Of a DNA stretch of 64,000 bases, positions 18,959 to 28,329 are shown piece by piece. The stretch is taken from positions 950,001 through 1,014,000 of the forward strand of contig NZ_QKWY01000001.1 in NCBI RefSeq assembly GCF_003248355.1, read 5' to 3'. This DNA is from Streptomyces sp. AC1-42W (lineage in GTDB: Bacteria > Actinomycetota > Actinomycetes > Streptomycetales > Streptomycetaceae). How positions within the stretch are numbered: the first letter of the stretch is position 1; every line of letters begins with the position of its first letter. Under the pieces are notes generated by a model, which saw nothing but the letters and a program-made list of their open reading frames with translations, made no database searches and had not been told where the DNA came from. Both the position numbers and the translations under genes were made by a program.

Positions 18959-19205
18959 CGGTCCGGAGCATCACGGCGGTATCACGACCCGGTCCGCCCT
19001 TGGGAACAGGGGCGGACCGAACCGGGAGGCCCCGTGGGGCGGGTGGTACAAAGAAGTCCCGCTCGATGACGTAACACTGCGGAAGCCATGCCCGATTCGC
19101 TCCATTTCGCCATGGTCCAGGGGTCGTGACCGTCCTGCGGACCACCGGCGGGATCGCGGGGGAGTCCGGAACGGGCACCGGACCGCACGAAGGGGGGACG
19201 TGCTG

Positions 19206-21038
19206 ATGACGCAGCCGCCCGGACAGCAACCGCCGCAGGGAGGCTTCGGCGCTCCGCAGCAACCGCCGCACGGGGTACCGCAGCCGCCCCAGGGCCCGCC
19301 GCAGACTCCGCCGCCGCCTGCCGCGCCGCCCCAGGCCCCCGCCACCCCGCCGCCCACCCAGCCCGGCTACGGCTACCCGCAGCAGCCGGGCCCGTACGGT
19401 CAGCAGCCCGGCCCCTACGGGCAGCAGCCCCAGCAGCCGGGCCCCTACAACCAGCAGCCCGGCCCCTACGGGCAGCCGCAGCAGCCGGGCCCCTACGGCC
19501 CGCCCACCCAGCCCGGCTACGGCTTCCCGCCGCAGCAGTACCCCGGCGCGCCCGTGCCGCCGGGACCCGGCGGGTCCGGCCCGTTCAAGCGCAAGCCGGT
19601 CGTGATCATCAGCGCCGCCGTCGCCGCGCTCCTGGTCATAGGCGGCGGCGTCTGGTTCGCGACGAGCGGTGGCGGTGACGACGACGAGAAGCCGGTCGCC
19701 AAGAAGAGCGAGCAGGCGTCGAAGAAGCCGTCCGCCTCGCCCACCGTCGACAAGGGCGACGGCAACGGCACCGGACGGGGCGACGAGGACCTCAACAGCG
19801 GCCGCAAGGACGGCGAGGCCAAGGTCCTCTGGCTCCAGAAGAACGACGTGGACCTGCCGCGCAACGGCGCGGACGTCTACGGCCCCTGGATCGTCGGCGA
19901 CACCATCGTCAAGGGCATGTACCGCACCGTCTCCGGCTACGCGGTGGCCGACGGCGAGCAGCAGTGGACGCTCAAGCTGCCCGCCGACCTCTGCTCCGCG
20001 CCCGAGCAGACCACCACGGACGGCAAGATCGTCATCGCGGTCAAGAACGGCACCACGGACAAGGCCGACTGCTCGGTCCTCCAGCAGATCGACCTCAACA
20101 CCGGCGAGGCGGGGTGGAAGAAGGAGGTCAAGAAGAGCGGCCTCTTCGACATGATGTCGGACTTCTCCATGGCCATCAGCGGTGACACCGTGACGGCCGG
20201 CCGCACCGGCGCCGCCAACGCCTACCGGGTCAGCGACGGCAAGGAGGTCTTCGGCAAGCGGAGCGGCAACTGCCAGCCCTTCGCGTTCGCCGGCGGCCCC
20301 AAGCTCATCGCCGCGGTCAACTGCCGCACCGGCGACGTGAACAACCCGCAGCAGCAGATCGAGGAGCTCGACCCCGCCACCGGCAAGGCCAAGTGGGCCT
20401 ACAGGCCGGCCCGCGGCTGGGAGGTCGACAAGGTCTACTCGGTGAGCCCGCTCATCGTCTCCCTCACCAAGGGCGACAGCAGCGAGGACAAGGTGTGGAG
20501 CATCATCGCGCTCCGCGAGAACGGCACGCTCCGCTCCCAGCTCGTCGGTGACAAGGGCGACAAGTTCGCCCCGGACTGCGGCGGCGGCTTCACGATCTTC
20601 GGCAAGCAGCTCCAGGGCTGCACCGGCGTCGCGGCCGACGCCAACACCTTCTACATGGCGACCCAGGACGACACCAGCGGCTCCGCCCGCACCAACAAGG
20701 TCGTCGCGTTCAACCTGAACACCGGCAAGCCGAAGTGGAAGGCGAACGCCCCGGACGCGCAGACCATGAAGCCGCTGGGCATGGAGGGCGGCGACGTCCT
20801 GCTGTACATCGACGGCGGCTACAGCAAGGGCGGCGGCATCGCCACCCTCCCGCCGACCGGCGGCAGCCCGAAGATGATCCTCCAGCACCCGGACTCGACC
20901 TCCGCGATCGAGCGCTCGTTCTACAACCCGACGATTCTGTACGCGGGCGGCCGTTCGTTCATCGCGAGCGGACGGGTCAGCGCGGGCAACGACAAGGAAG
21001 AGCTGGAGACGAAGACCATGATGGCCTTCGGCAACTGA
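19206..21038 (+). CDS. PQQ-type beta-propeller membrane protein, copy 2
   Basis: 610 residues from the ATG at 19206, with AAGGGGGG eight bases upstream. Same layout as copy 1: about 120 residues of Pro/Gln/Gly/Tyr repeats (QQPGPYGQQPGPYGQQP), a membrane helix (VVIISAAVAALLVIGGGVWF), an acidic/Lys linker and a propeller with TGEAGWKKE, TGKAKWAY and TGKPKWK blades. It shares with copy 1 the stretches VDLPRxGxDVxGPW and TVSGYxxADGxxxW. The 247 bases upstream hold no gene; a promoter of its own is likely. The Pro-rich tail may bind cytoplasmic partners. Confidence 0.85.
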   Translation: MTQPPGQQPPQGGFGAPQQPPHGVPQPPQGPPQTPPPPAAPPQAPATPPPTQPGYGYPQQPGPYGQQPGPYGQQPQQPGPYNQQPGPYGQPQQPGPYGPPTQPGYGFPPQQYPGAPVPPGPGGSGPFKRKPVVIISAAVAALLVIGGGVWFATSGGGDDDEKPVAKKSEQASKKPSASPTVDKGDGNGTGRGDEDLNSGRKDGEAKVLWLQKNDVDLPRNGADVYGPWIVGDTIVKGMYRTVSGYAVADGEQQWTLKLPADLCSAPEQTTTDGKIVIAVKNGTTDKADCSVLQQIDLNTGEAGWKKEVKKSGLFDMMSDFSMAISGDTVTAGRTGAANAYRVSDGKEVFGKRSGNCQPFAFAGGPKLIAAVNCRTGDVNNPQQQIEELDPATGKAKWAYRPARGWEVDKVYSVSPLIVSLTKGDSSEDKVWSIIALRENGTLRSQLVGDKGDKFAPDCGGGFTIFGKQLQGCTGVAADANTFYMATQDDTSGSARTNKVVAFNLNTGKPKWKANAPDAQTMKPLGMEGGDVLLYIDGGYSKGGGIATLPPTGGSPKMILQHPDSTSAIERSFYNPTILYAGGRSFIASGRVSAGNDKEELETKTMMAFGN

Positions 21039-21089
21039 TGTGACGGCCCACCGACCGACCGCCCCTTTTTTCCCGAGGTACGCAACGCC

Positions 21090-22871
21090 ATGACCCAGCC
21101 GCCCCCGCCGCCCCCCAACGATCCGCCCCAGGGTGGATTCGGCGCGCCCCAGGACCCGCCGCCCGGCGGTTTCGGCGCGCCGACCCCGCCGCCCCAGCAG
21201 CCGGGCTACGGCTACCCGCAGCCCCCCACCCAGCCCGGCTACGGCTTCCCGCAGCAGGGACAGCAGCAGCCGCACGACTTCCCGACGCAGGCCGCCTACG
21301 GCTTCCCGCAGCAAGGACAGCAGCAGCAGCCGTACGGCTACCCGACCGCCCCGATGCAGCCGGCCTACCAGCCGCCGCAGCCCGGCGGGAACGAGCCGAA
21401 GAAGTCCTCCACCCAGGCGCAGATCATCGTCGCCGCCGTGGTCGCCGTCGCCCTGATCGTCGGCGGCGGCATCTGGTACGCCAACAGCGGCGACGGCGAC
21501 AAGAAGGACGAGGCGGGCACCTCCGCCGGCACCACCGGTGAGAACAAGGGCGGGAAGGGGGGAGACAAGGGCGAGAAGGGCGGCGACACCGGCGGCAAGG
21601 AGAAGGCCCCGGCCAACGTCGAGTCCACCGTCGCCTTCCAGCTACCGCACCCCAAGGTCACCGAGGTCACCACGGTCGCCGGCTCCTGGATCACCGACAA
21701 GGCGTACGTGAAGACCGGAGTCAACGAGGTCGTCGGCTACGACCTGGACAAGGGCACCAAGCTCTGGTCGATCCCGCTGGAGGGCCAGGTCTGCGCCGCC
21801 TCCCGGCACATGAGCGAGGACTACAAGACCGCCGTGCTCATCGAGGACGGCAAGCGGTCGAAGTCCAACAAGTACCCCAGCTGCAACCGGGTCGGCGCGC
21901 TCGACCTGGCGACCGGCAAGCTCCTGTGGAACAAGCAGGTCACCGCGACCACCGGCGGTGACCGGCCGGTCCGGTTCGACGAGGTCACCCTCAGCGGCAC
22001 CACCGTCGCGGCCGGCGGCAACGACGGCGGCGCCGCCTTCAAGCTCGCCGACGGCGCCGAACTGTGGAAGCCGAAGGTCAGCACCGACCGCTGCTACGAC
22101 CGCGGATACGGCGGCGGCGAGGCCCTCGCCGTGGTCCGCTCCTGCGGTTCGTACGACGAGCCCCAGCTCGTCATCCAGTCGCTGAACCCGACGACGGGCG
22201 CCCCGATCTCCTCGTACAAGATGCCCGCGGGCGTCGACTACGCGAGCATCGTCTCCACCAAGCCCCTCGTCGTCGCGGCCGACGTCGGCGACACCGCCGG
22301 TGACGGCAGTGGCATCTCCGACTTCTTCTCGATCGACGAGGCCACCGGCAAGCTGAAGATCCGCATCTCGGCCGACGCGGAGAAGTACGCGGCCAACTGC
22401 CGGTCCACCAAGGTCGAGAGCTGCCAGCACGTCGCGGTCGGCAACAACCGCGTCTACCTGCCCACCGAGGAGCACGACGGCGCCAGCGAGAGTTTCAGCC
22501 GGACCAACGAGATCGTCTCCTTCGACCTCACCACCGGCAAGCAGACCGGTGACCGGGCCGACGCGGGCGAGAAGTACACGATGTTCCCGCTGCGCATGGA
22601 CGGCGGCAACATCATCGCGTACCGCGAGCCCCCCTACGACAAGGGCGGCGAGGTCGTCTCGATCAACGGAGAGACCTTCGAGCAGACGGTGCTGATGCGC
22701 AACCCGGCCGACGAGAAGATCCGGGACGCGGAGACCAGCTTCTCCTCGGACTACGCGGAGTTCCGCTACGAGCGGGGGCACTTCTTCATCTCCGAGACGA
22801 TGGTCAGCGCACCCCGCAAGAGCTCCCTGGACGACGACGAGTACCTGGTGGTGTCCTTCCGCACCGGCTGA
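21090..22871 (+). CDS. PQQ-type beta-propeller membrane protein, copy 3
   Basis: 593 residues. It is the most divergent of the three. The N-terminal repeat has a longer unit (PGYGYPQPPTQPGYGFPQQ, AYGFPQQG), the membrane helix is IIVAAVVAVALIVGGGIWYA, and the linker is Gly/Lys-rich. The propeller has LDKGTKLWSIPL, ATGKLLWNK and ATGKLKIRIS blades and three or four Cys that could form disulfides. ATG at 21090 with GAGG 11 bases upstream, 51 bases after copy 2, so probably the same transcript. Confidence 0.85.
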   Translation: MTQPPPPPPNDPPQGGFGAPQDPPPGGFGAPTPPPQQPGYGYPQPPTQPGYGFPQQGQQQPHDFPTQAAYGFPQQGQQQQPYGYPTAPMQPAYQPPQPGGNEPKKSSTQAQIIVAAVVAVALIVGGGIWYANSGDGDKKDEAGTSAGTTGENKGGKGGDKGEKGGDTGGKEKAPANVESTVAFQLPHPKVTEVTTVAGSWITDKAYVKTGVNEVVGYDLDKGTKLWSIPLEGQVCAASRHMSEDYKTAVLIEDGKRSKSNKYPSCNRVGALDLATGKLLWNKQVTATTGGDRPVRFDEVTLSGTTVAAGGNDGGAAFKLADGAELWKPKVSTDRCYDRGYGGGEALAVVRSCGSYDEPQLVIQSLNPTTGAPISSYKMPAGVDYASIVSTKPLVVAADVGDTAGDGSGISDFFSIDEATGKLKIRISADAEKYAANCRSTKVESCQHVAVGNNRVYLPTEEHDGASESFSRTNEIVSFDLTTGKQTGDRADAGEKYTMFPLRMDGGNIIAYREPPYDKGGEVVSINGETFEQTVLMRNPADEKIRDAETSFSSDYAEFRYERGHFFISETMVSAPRKSSLDDDEYLVVSFRTG

Positions 22872-22891
22872 GTGCGAGGCGCCGACGCGTA

Positions 22892-22919
22892 GGGGGTGGA
22901 ACCGGCCGGTTCCACCCCC
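22892..22919. terminator. Perfect 28-base palindrome after copy 3
   Basis: GGGGGTGGAACCGG followed directly by its reverse complement, 20 bases after the stop. A strong terminator by position. There is no T-run, and its symmetry would also suit an operator for the next gene. Confidence 0.6.
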
Positions 22920-22996
22920 ACACGCGTTTCCGGGCGTGTAACTTGCGGCCCTGGAGGGCCGGGGGGCCTGTGTCGGTGCAACGGGGGGAACGTGCG

Positions 22997-23695
22997 ATGG
23001 GTGTGAGTGTCCGGCTCATGGTGGTCGACGACCACCGACTGCTCGCCGAGGCGCTCGCCTCCGCGCTGAAGCTGCGCGGCCACCGGGTGCTGGCCGCCGC
23101 CGCGCCGACGAGCGGGGCGGCGGAACTGGTGGTCGGCCGGGCCCCCGAGGTCTGCCTGTTCGGCACGGCCGCCCCCGCCGAGCCGGGCACCTTCGACCCG
23201 GTGGTCCGGATCAGACGGGAGCGCCCGCAGACCGCGGTGGTGGTGCTCGGCCCGGTGCCCAGCCCGCGCGGGATCGCCGCCGCGTTCGCGGCCGGGGCCG
23301 CCGGGTACGTCCGGCACGACGAGCGCATCGAGGGCGTGGAGCGCGCCATGGCCAGGGCCCGGTCCGGCGAGGCGGCCGTCGCGCCCCAGCTCCTCCAGGG
23401 CGCCTTCGCCGAGCTCCTCGACCCGGCGGCCCGGCCCGACGACGAGGGCCGCCGGCTGCTGCGGCTGCTCACCCCGCGCGAGGCGGAGGTGCTGGTCCGG
23501 GTCGCGGAGGGCGAGGACACCCGGCTGATCGCGGCCGGGATGCGGATCGCGCCGAGCACCGCCCGTACCCATGTCCAGCGCGTCCTGATGAAGCTCGGGG
23601 TCGGCTCCCGGCTGGAGGCCGCCGCGCTGGCCGCCCGCACCGGGCTGCTGGACCGGGCGGCGGTGCTGCGCCGGGGCCCGGAGCCCACCGGCTGA
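22997..23695 (+). CDS. NarL/LuxR-type regulator with a receiver lacking the phosphorylation site
   Basis: 232 residues from the ATG at 22997 (GGGGGGAA upstream). The N-terminal receiver-like domain keeps the acidic pair (VVDDHR, D11 and D12). At the position of the phospho-accepting Asp it has Gly56 (APEVCLFGTAA in place of PDVVLLDIxMP), and the switch Lys region reads GYVRHD. The C-terminal LuxR HTH is intact (LTPREAEVLVRVAEGEDTRL, then STARTHVQRVLMKLGVGSRL). It should therefore bind DNA without phosphorylation by a kinase. No sensor kinase gene is adjacent. Confidence 0.85.
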   Translation: MGVSVRLMVVDDHRLLAEALASALKLRGHRVLAAAAPTSGAAELVVGRAPEVCLFGTAAPAEPGTFDPVVRIRRERPQTAVVVLGPVPSPRGIAAAFAAGAAGYVRHDERIEGVERAMARARSGEAAVAPQLLQGAFAELLDPAARPDDEGRRLLRLLTPREAEVLVRVAEGEDTRLIAAGMRIAPSTARTHVQRVLMKLGVGSRLEAAALAARTGLLDRAAVLRRGPEPTG

Positions 23696-23722
23696 CGGCG
23701 CCCGCCGCGTGCCCCCTCCCAG

Positions 23723-23750
23723 ACCCCATCACCCGCACGGGTGGTGGGGT
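23723..23750 (+). terminator. Terminator before the gal operon
   Basis: ACCCCATCACCC and GGGTGGTGGGGT pair around GCAC with one mismatch, followed by TTCTT. Confidence 0.6.
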
Positions 23751-23765
23751 TCTTCGCTGGGGTTC

Positions 23766-23832
23766 TTCATTGACGCTGTTGTTTATTCATGGTTCATTGT
23801 GTTGAGTTCTGTTTGATGGTGGAGGGAGCCTG
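23766..23832 (+). promoter_or_regulatory. galT promoter and operator region
   Basis: An unusually AT-rich stretch directly upstream of galT. Three copies of TTCAT followed by TG or GG lie at 23766, 23786 and 23793, and TTGACG at 23770 could be a -35 element. In S. lividans the gal promoter galP1 has a complex operator made of short direct repeats for galactose induction; these repeats are the natural counterpart. GGAGGGAG at 23820-23827 is the ribosome-binding site. Confidence 0.55.
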
Positions 23833-24876
23833 GTGAAGAAGACCGTGACGACGCTCGCCGACGGCCGGGAGCTGATCTACTACGACCGCCGCGAGGACGC
23901 CGTGCGCGACGCGGTCGACACCCGCCCGCTCGACGCCGTCTCCACCTCCTCCGAGATCCGGCGCGACCCCCTGCTCGGCGACAGCGTCGCCATCGCCTCG
24001 CACCGCCAGGGCCGCACCTACCACCCGCCCGCCGACGAGTGCCCGCTGTGCCCCTCGCGCGAGGGCCGGCGCAGCGAGATCCCGGAGCCGGACTACGACG
24101 TCGCCGTCTTCGAGAACCGCTTCCCCTCCCTCGCCGGCGACTCCGGCCGCTGCGAGGTCGTCTGCTTCACCTCCGACCACGACGCCTCCTTCGCCGACCT
24201 CACCGAGGAGCGCGTCCGCCTCGTCCTGGACGCCTGGACCGACCGCACCGCGGCCCTGGCCGCGCTCCCGCAGGTCGAGCAGGTCTTCTGCTTCGAGAAC
24301 CGGGGCGCCGAGATCGGCGTCACCCTCGGCCACCCGCACGGCCAGATCTACGGCTACCCCTTCGTCACCCCGCGCACCGGGCTGATGCTGCGCTCGGCGA
24401 CCGCCCACCGCGCGGAGACCGGCCGCAACCTCTTCGAGGACGTGGTGGCCCGCGAGGAGGCGGACGGCTCCCGGATCGTGCTCGCCGCCGAGCACTGGAC
24501 CGCCTTCGTGCCGTACGCGGCGCACTGGCCGTACGAGGTCCACCTCCACCCGCGCCGCCGCGTCGCCGACCTGCGGGACCTCGACGAGGCGGCACGCACG
24601 GAGTTCCCACAGGTCTATCTGGAACTCTTGAGGCGATTCGACCGGATCTTCGGACCCGGAGAGCCGCCGACCCCGTACATCTCCGCCTGGCACCAGGCGC
24701 CGTTCGGGGCCCCCGGGCGCGAGGAGTTCGGGCTCCACCTCGAGCTTTTCACCATCCGACGGACCTCCGGCAAGCTGAAGTTCCTCGCGGGTTCCGAATC
24801 CGGCATGAACGTGTTCATCAACGACGTGCCGCCGGAGACCGCGGCCCAGCGACTGCGAGAGGTAGCGAGCCAGTGA
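23833..24876 (+). CDS. galT: Galactose-1-phosphate uridylyltransferase
   Basis: 347 residues. It exchanges UMP between UDP-glucose and galactose-1-phosphate in the Leloir pathway. Seen: zinc-binding DECPLCPS near residue 65, the catalytic HPHGQIYGY near 175 (HPH triad, His linked to UMP), [10 protein letters not shown] near 100 and FGLHLELF near 300. GTG at 23833 behind a strong GGAGGGAG. First gene of galTEK, overlapping galE by four bases. Confidence 0.93.
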   Translation: MKKTVTTLADGRELIYYDRREDAVRDAVDTRPLDAVSTSSEIRRDPLLGDSVAIASHRQGRTYHPPADECPLCPSREGRRSEIPEPDYDVAVFENRFPSLAGDSGRCEVVCFTSDHDASFADLTEERVRLVLDAWTDRTAALAALPQVEQVFCFENRGAEIGVTLGHPHGQIYGYPFVTPRTGLMLRSATAHRAETGRNLFEDVVAREEADGSRIVLAAEHWTAFVPYAAHWPYEVHLHPRRRVADLRDLDEAARTEFPQVYLELLRRFDRIFGPGEPPTPYISAWHQAPFGAPGREEFGLHLELFTIRRTSGKLKFLAGSESGMNVFINDVPPETAAQRLREVASQ

Positions 24877-25853
24877 GTAACACCCCGAAGAAGTACCTGG
24901 TCACCGGCGGCGCCGGATACGTCGGCGGCGTCGTCGCGCAGCACCTGCTCGAAGCCGGGCACACCGTCACCGTCCTCGACGACCTCTCCACCGGCTTCCG
25001 GGAGGGCGTCCCGGACGGCGCCGACTTCATCGAGGGCCGCGTCCAGGACGCCGCGAAGTGGCTCGACGCCTCCTACGACGGGGTGCTGCACTTCGCCGCG
25101 TACTCCCAGGTCGGCGAGTCCGTCGCCGACCCCGAGAAGTACTGGGTCAACAACGTCGGCGGCTCCACCGCCCTGCTCGCCGCGATGCGCGACGCCGGCG
25201 TGCGCACCCTGGTGTTCTCCTCCACCGCCGCGACCTACGGCGAGCCGGTCTCCAGCCCCATCACGGAGTCCGACCCGACCGCCCCGACCAGCCCGTACGG
25301 CGCCACCAAGCTCGCCGTGGACCACATGATCACCGGAGAGGCCGCCGCGCACGGCCTGGCCGCCGTCTCGCTGCGCTACTTCAACGTGGCCGGGGCGTAC
25401 GGCGCCTGCGGCGAGCGGCACAGCCCCGAGTCCCACCTCATCCCGCTGGTCCTCCAGGTGGCCCTGGGCCGGCGCGCGTCGATCTCCGTCTACGGCGACG
25501 ACTACCCGACCCCGGACGGCACCTGCGTCCGCGACTACATCCACGTCGCGGACCTCGCCGAGGCCCATCTGCTGGCCCTGGACGCCGCCGCCCCCGGCGA
25601 GCACCTCATCTGCAACCTCGGCAACGGCAACGGCTTCTCGGTCCGCGAGGTCATCGAGACCGTCCGCGAGGTCACCGGCCACCCCGTCCCCGAGACCGCG
25701 GCCCCGCGCCGGGGCGGCGACCCGGCCGTCCTCGTCGCCTCCGCCGCCACCGCCGGGGAACGGCTCGGCTGGCGGCCCTCCCGCACCGACCTGGCCGGCA
25801 TCGTCTCCGACGCCTGGACCTTCGCCCGCCGAGAGGAGCCCACCGCGCCATGA
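24873..25853 (+). CDS. galE: UDP-glucose 4-epimerase
   Basis: 326 residues from the GTG at 24873, overlapping the galT stop. SDR-type Rossmann enzyme: NAD-binding TGGAGYVGG near residue 11, SSTAATYG near 120 and the catalytic YGATK (Tyr-x3-Lys) near 145, [10 protein letters not shown] near 170. It interconverts UDP-galactose and UDP-glucose, regenerating the galT co-substrate. The stop overlaps the galK start (ATGA). Confidence 0.93.
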   Translation: MSNTPKKYLVTGGAGYVGGVVAQHLLEAGHTVTVLDDLSTGFREGVPDGADFIEGRVQDAAKWLDASYDGVLHFAAYSQVGESVADPEKYWVNNVGGSTALLAAMRDAGVRTLVFSSTAATYGEPVSSPITESDPTAPTSPYGATKLAVDHMITGEAAAHGLAAVSLRYFNVAGAYGACGERHSPESHLIPLVLQVALGRRASISVYGDDYPTPDGTCVRDYIHVADLAEAHLLALDAAAPGEHLICNLGNGNGFSVREVIETVREVTGHPVPETAAPRRGGDPAVLVASAATAGERLGWRPSRTDLAGIVSDAWTFARREEPTAP

Positions 25854-27019
25854 CCGAGGACCACGCGGAGCCCACCGCCTCCTTCACCGAGCTGTACGGG
25901 TACGCGCCCGAGGGCGTCTGGGCCGCGCCCGGCCGGGTCAACCTGATCGGCGAGTACACCGACTTCAACGACGGCTTCGTCATGCCGCTCGCCCTGCCGC
26001 ACACCGCCCGCGCCGCCGTCGCCCGCCGCACCGACGGGGAGCTGCGGCTGCACTCCACCGATGTGCCCGGCGGCGTCGTCGGCCTCCGGGTGGACGAACT
26101 GGCCCCGCACCAGGGCCACGGCTGGGCCGCCTACCCGGCCGGGGTCGTCTGGGCGCTGCGCGAGGCCGGCCACCCGGTCACCGGCGCCGACATCCAGCTG
26201 ACCTCCACCGTCCCCACCGGCGCCGGGCTCTCCTCGTCCGCCGCCCTCGAAGTCGTCACCGCGCTCGCCCTGAACGACCTCTTCGGCCTCGGGCTCGACC
26301 GCGCCGCCCTCGCGGTCCTCGCCCAGCGCGCCGAGAACGCGTTCGTCGGGGTGCCCTGCGGGGTCATGGACCAGATGGCCTCCGCCTGCTGCACCGAGGG
26401 CCACGCCCTGCATCTGGACACCCGCGACCTCGGCCGCCGCCAGGTCCCCTTCGACCTGGCCGCCCACGGGCTGCGGCTCCTGGTCGTCGGCACCCGCGTC
26501 AAGCACGCGCTCGGCGACGGGGCGTACGCGGAGCGCCGGGCCGGCTGCGAGGAGGGCGCCCGCCTGCTCGGCCTGCGCACCCTGCGCGAACTGCCGTACG
26601 GCGAGCTGGATTCCGCCCTCGACCGGCTGGCCGGAGCCGGCGCTGACGAGTCGGTCGTGCGCTACGTGCGCCATGTGGTCGGCGACAACCGGCGCGTGGA
26701 GCGGGTCATCGCCCTGCTGGACGCCGGCGACGTGCGCGCGGCGGGCCCGGTCCTCACGGCGGGGCACGTCTCGCTCCGCGACGACCTGCGCGTCTCCTGC
26801 CCGGAGCTGGACCTCGTGGTCGAGGCGGCGAACGCGGCCGGGGCGCTCGGCGCGCGCATGACCGGGGGCGGCTTCGGCGGCTCGGCCATCGTCCTCGTCG
26901 AGGAGGCGGCGGCGGACGCCGTCACCGGGGCGGTGCTCGACGCGTTCGCGGGTGCCGGGTTCGGTGCGCCGGGGGTCTTTCCGGCGGTGCCGTCGGCGGG
27001 GGCGCGCCGGCTGGTCTGA
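25850..27019 (+). CDS. galK: Galactokinase
   Basis: 389 residues. GHMP kinase that phosphorylates galactose at C1. Signatures: galactose-binding [19 protein letters not shown] near residue 28, ATP-loop [14 protein letters not shown] near 123, Asp-containing CGVMDQMAS near 175, [11 protein letters not shown] near 343. ATG at 25850 overlaps the galE stop, with GAGAGGAG upstream. Last gene of the operon; the small GNAT gene downstream is convergent. Confidence 0.93.
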   Translation: MTEDHAEPTASFTELYGYAPEGVWAAPGRVNLIGEYTDFNDGFVMPLALPHTARAAVARRTDGELRLHSTDVPGGVVGLRVDELAPHQGHGWAAYPAGVVWALREAGHPVTGADIQLTSTVPTGAGLSSSAALEVVTALALNDLFGLGLDRAALAVLAQRAENAFVGVPCGVMDQMASACCTEGHALHLDTRDLGRRQVPFDLAAHGLRLLVVGTRVKHALGDGAYAERRAGCEEGARLLGLRTLRELPYGELDSALDRLAGAGADESVVRYVRHVVGDNRRVERVIALLDAGDVRAAGPVLTAGHVSLRDDLRVSCPELDLVVEAANAAGALGARMTGGGFGGSAIVLVEEAAADAVTGAVLDAFAGAGFGAPGVFPAVPSAGARRLV

Positions 27020-27058
27020 CGGCCGGGCCGGCGGCCCTTCCGGCGGGGCGGGGCGAGG

Positions 27059-27343
27059 TCAGACCAGGTTCTTGGTGAGGGTGAACTGCGTGACGCCCGG
27101 GGGGAAGTCCTCGACCTGCCCGCGGATCTCGTACCCCTGCTTGCGGTAGAAGCCGGGGGCCTGGAAGTCCCAGGTCTCCACGCGGGAGCGGGCGCACGAC
27201 CGGTCCTCCCGCGCCACCCGTTCCGCCTCGGCGAGCAGCCGCGCGCCGAGGCCGGAGCCCCGGTGCGCGGTGTTGTCGTCCCGCAGCCGCTGATGCAGCA
27301 GCGCCCGCCGCTCCTTGTCCACGTCCGTCTCAAGATGAAACAT
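27059..27343 (-). pseudogene. GNAT acetyltransferase with an apparent internal deletion
   Basis: 94 residues from the ATG at 27343; intact relatives have about 140-150. The start (FHLETDVDKERRALLHQRLR) matches the first helices of a GNAT domain. The end (RVETWDFQAPGFYRKQGYEI, then PPGVTQFTLTKNL) matches its last third. Between them DDNTAHRGSGLGARLLAEAE joins the end of helix 2 directly to the acetyl-CoA loop (normally HRGxGLG), so the central strands are missing. The frame is kept and the stop is normal. Probably an in-frame deletion allele with no acetyltransferase activity. Confidence 0.65.
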
Positions 27344-27552
27344 GCGCCTCAGCGTAGGGCGGGCCCCGCCGCGACTTCCGGCAATTTCCTTCCGGCCGGG
27401 CCCCTCGCCCGTACCCTGATGCACAGCGCGCCGGCGGGGGGCCTGCGCGCACGCAGGGGGTACCGAGACGGCCTGGGCGCGGCGCCCGCGGTCCGGCCCC
27501 GCCGGGGGACGCGCGCTCGGCGCGCCCCGTCACACACAGCATGGGGGTGCCT

Positions 27553-28329
27553 GTGGCCCGTATCCGGGTTCTCGTGGTGGACGACCACCGGATCTTCGCC
27601 GAATCGCTCGCCGCCGCGCTCGCGGCCGAGCCGGATGTGGAGGTCGCGGCGGCGGGCAGCGGCCCGGCTGCGCTGCGCTGCCTGGAGCGGGCGGCGGCGG
27701 AGGGCCGGGCGTACGACGTGCTCCTGGTGGACGCGGAGCTGGGCGGCCACCTCGCCCCGCAGGCCGCCGCGCCGGTCCCGGTGGACGGGATCGCGCTGGT
27801 GGGCGCGGTCCGGGCGGCCCGCCCCTCGGTGCGTACGGTGGTGCTCGCCGAGAAGGACGAGCCCGGCCGGGCCGCGCGCGCCCTCCAGGCGGGGGCCTGC
27901 GGCTGGGTCGCCAAGGACAGCTCGCTGCAACGGCTGCTGGCGGTGATCAGGGGGGTGCTGCGGGACGAGACGCATCTGCCCGCCGCCCTGCTGACGGGGG
28001 TGCTGCGGGAGCTGCTGGCCGAGCGCAAGCACCGCACCGAGAGCGAGAAGCTGGTGGCGTCGCTGACCCCGCGCGAGCGGGAGGTGCTGCGGTGCATGGT
28101 GGCGGGGCTGGGCCGCAAGGCGGTCGCGGAGCGGCTGTTCCTCTCGCCGCACACCGTGCGTACGCACATGCAGAACGTGCTGGGCAAGCTGGGCGTCCAC
28201 TCCACCCTGGCCGCGGTGGCGCTGGCGCGCCGGGCGGGGGTCGGCCCGGCCGACCTGGCGGAGAAGGAGCCGCCGGACGGGGCGGCGGGCTCAGGGAATG
28301 TTGTCGAACGGGGCGGTCAACCTGCGTAG
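27553..28329 (+). CDS. NarL/LuxR-type response regulator
   Basis: 258 residues from the GTG at 27553 (GGGGGT upstream); an ATG 12 bases earlier is the alternative. The receiver domain has a complete acidic pocket: VVDDHR, the phospho-acceptor Asp in YDVLLVDAELGG, and GWVAKDS with the switch Lys. The LuxR HTH is LTPREREVLRCMVAGLGRKA followed by SPHTVRTHMQNVLGKLGVHS. The middle of the receiver has an insert rich in Ala and Pro. Its end overlaps the convergent tamR gene by 39 bases. No kinase gene adjoins it. Confidence 0.85.
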   Translation: MARIRVLVVDDHRIFAESLAAALAAEPDVEVAAAGSGPAALRCLERAAAEGRAYDVLLVDAELGGHLAPQAAAPVPVDGIALVGAVRAARPSVRTVVLAEKDEPGRAARALQAGACGWVAKDSSLQRLLAVIRGVLRDETHLPAALLTGVLRELLAERKHRTESEKLVASLTPREREVLRCMVAGLGRKAVAERLFLSPHTVRTHMQNVLGKLGVHSTLAAVALARRAGVGPADLAEKEPPDGAAGSGNVVERGGQPA

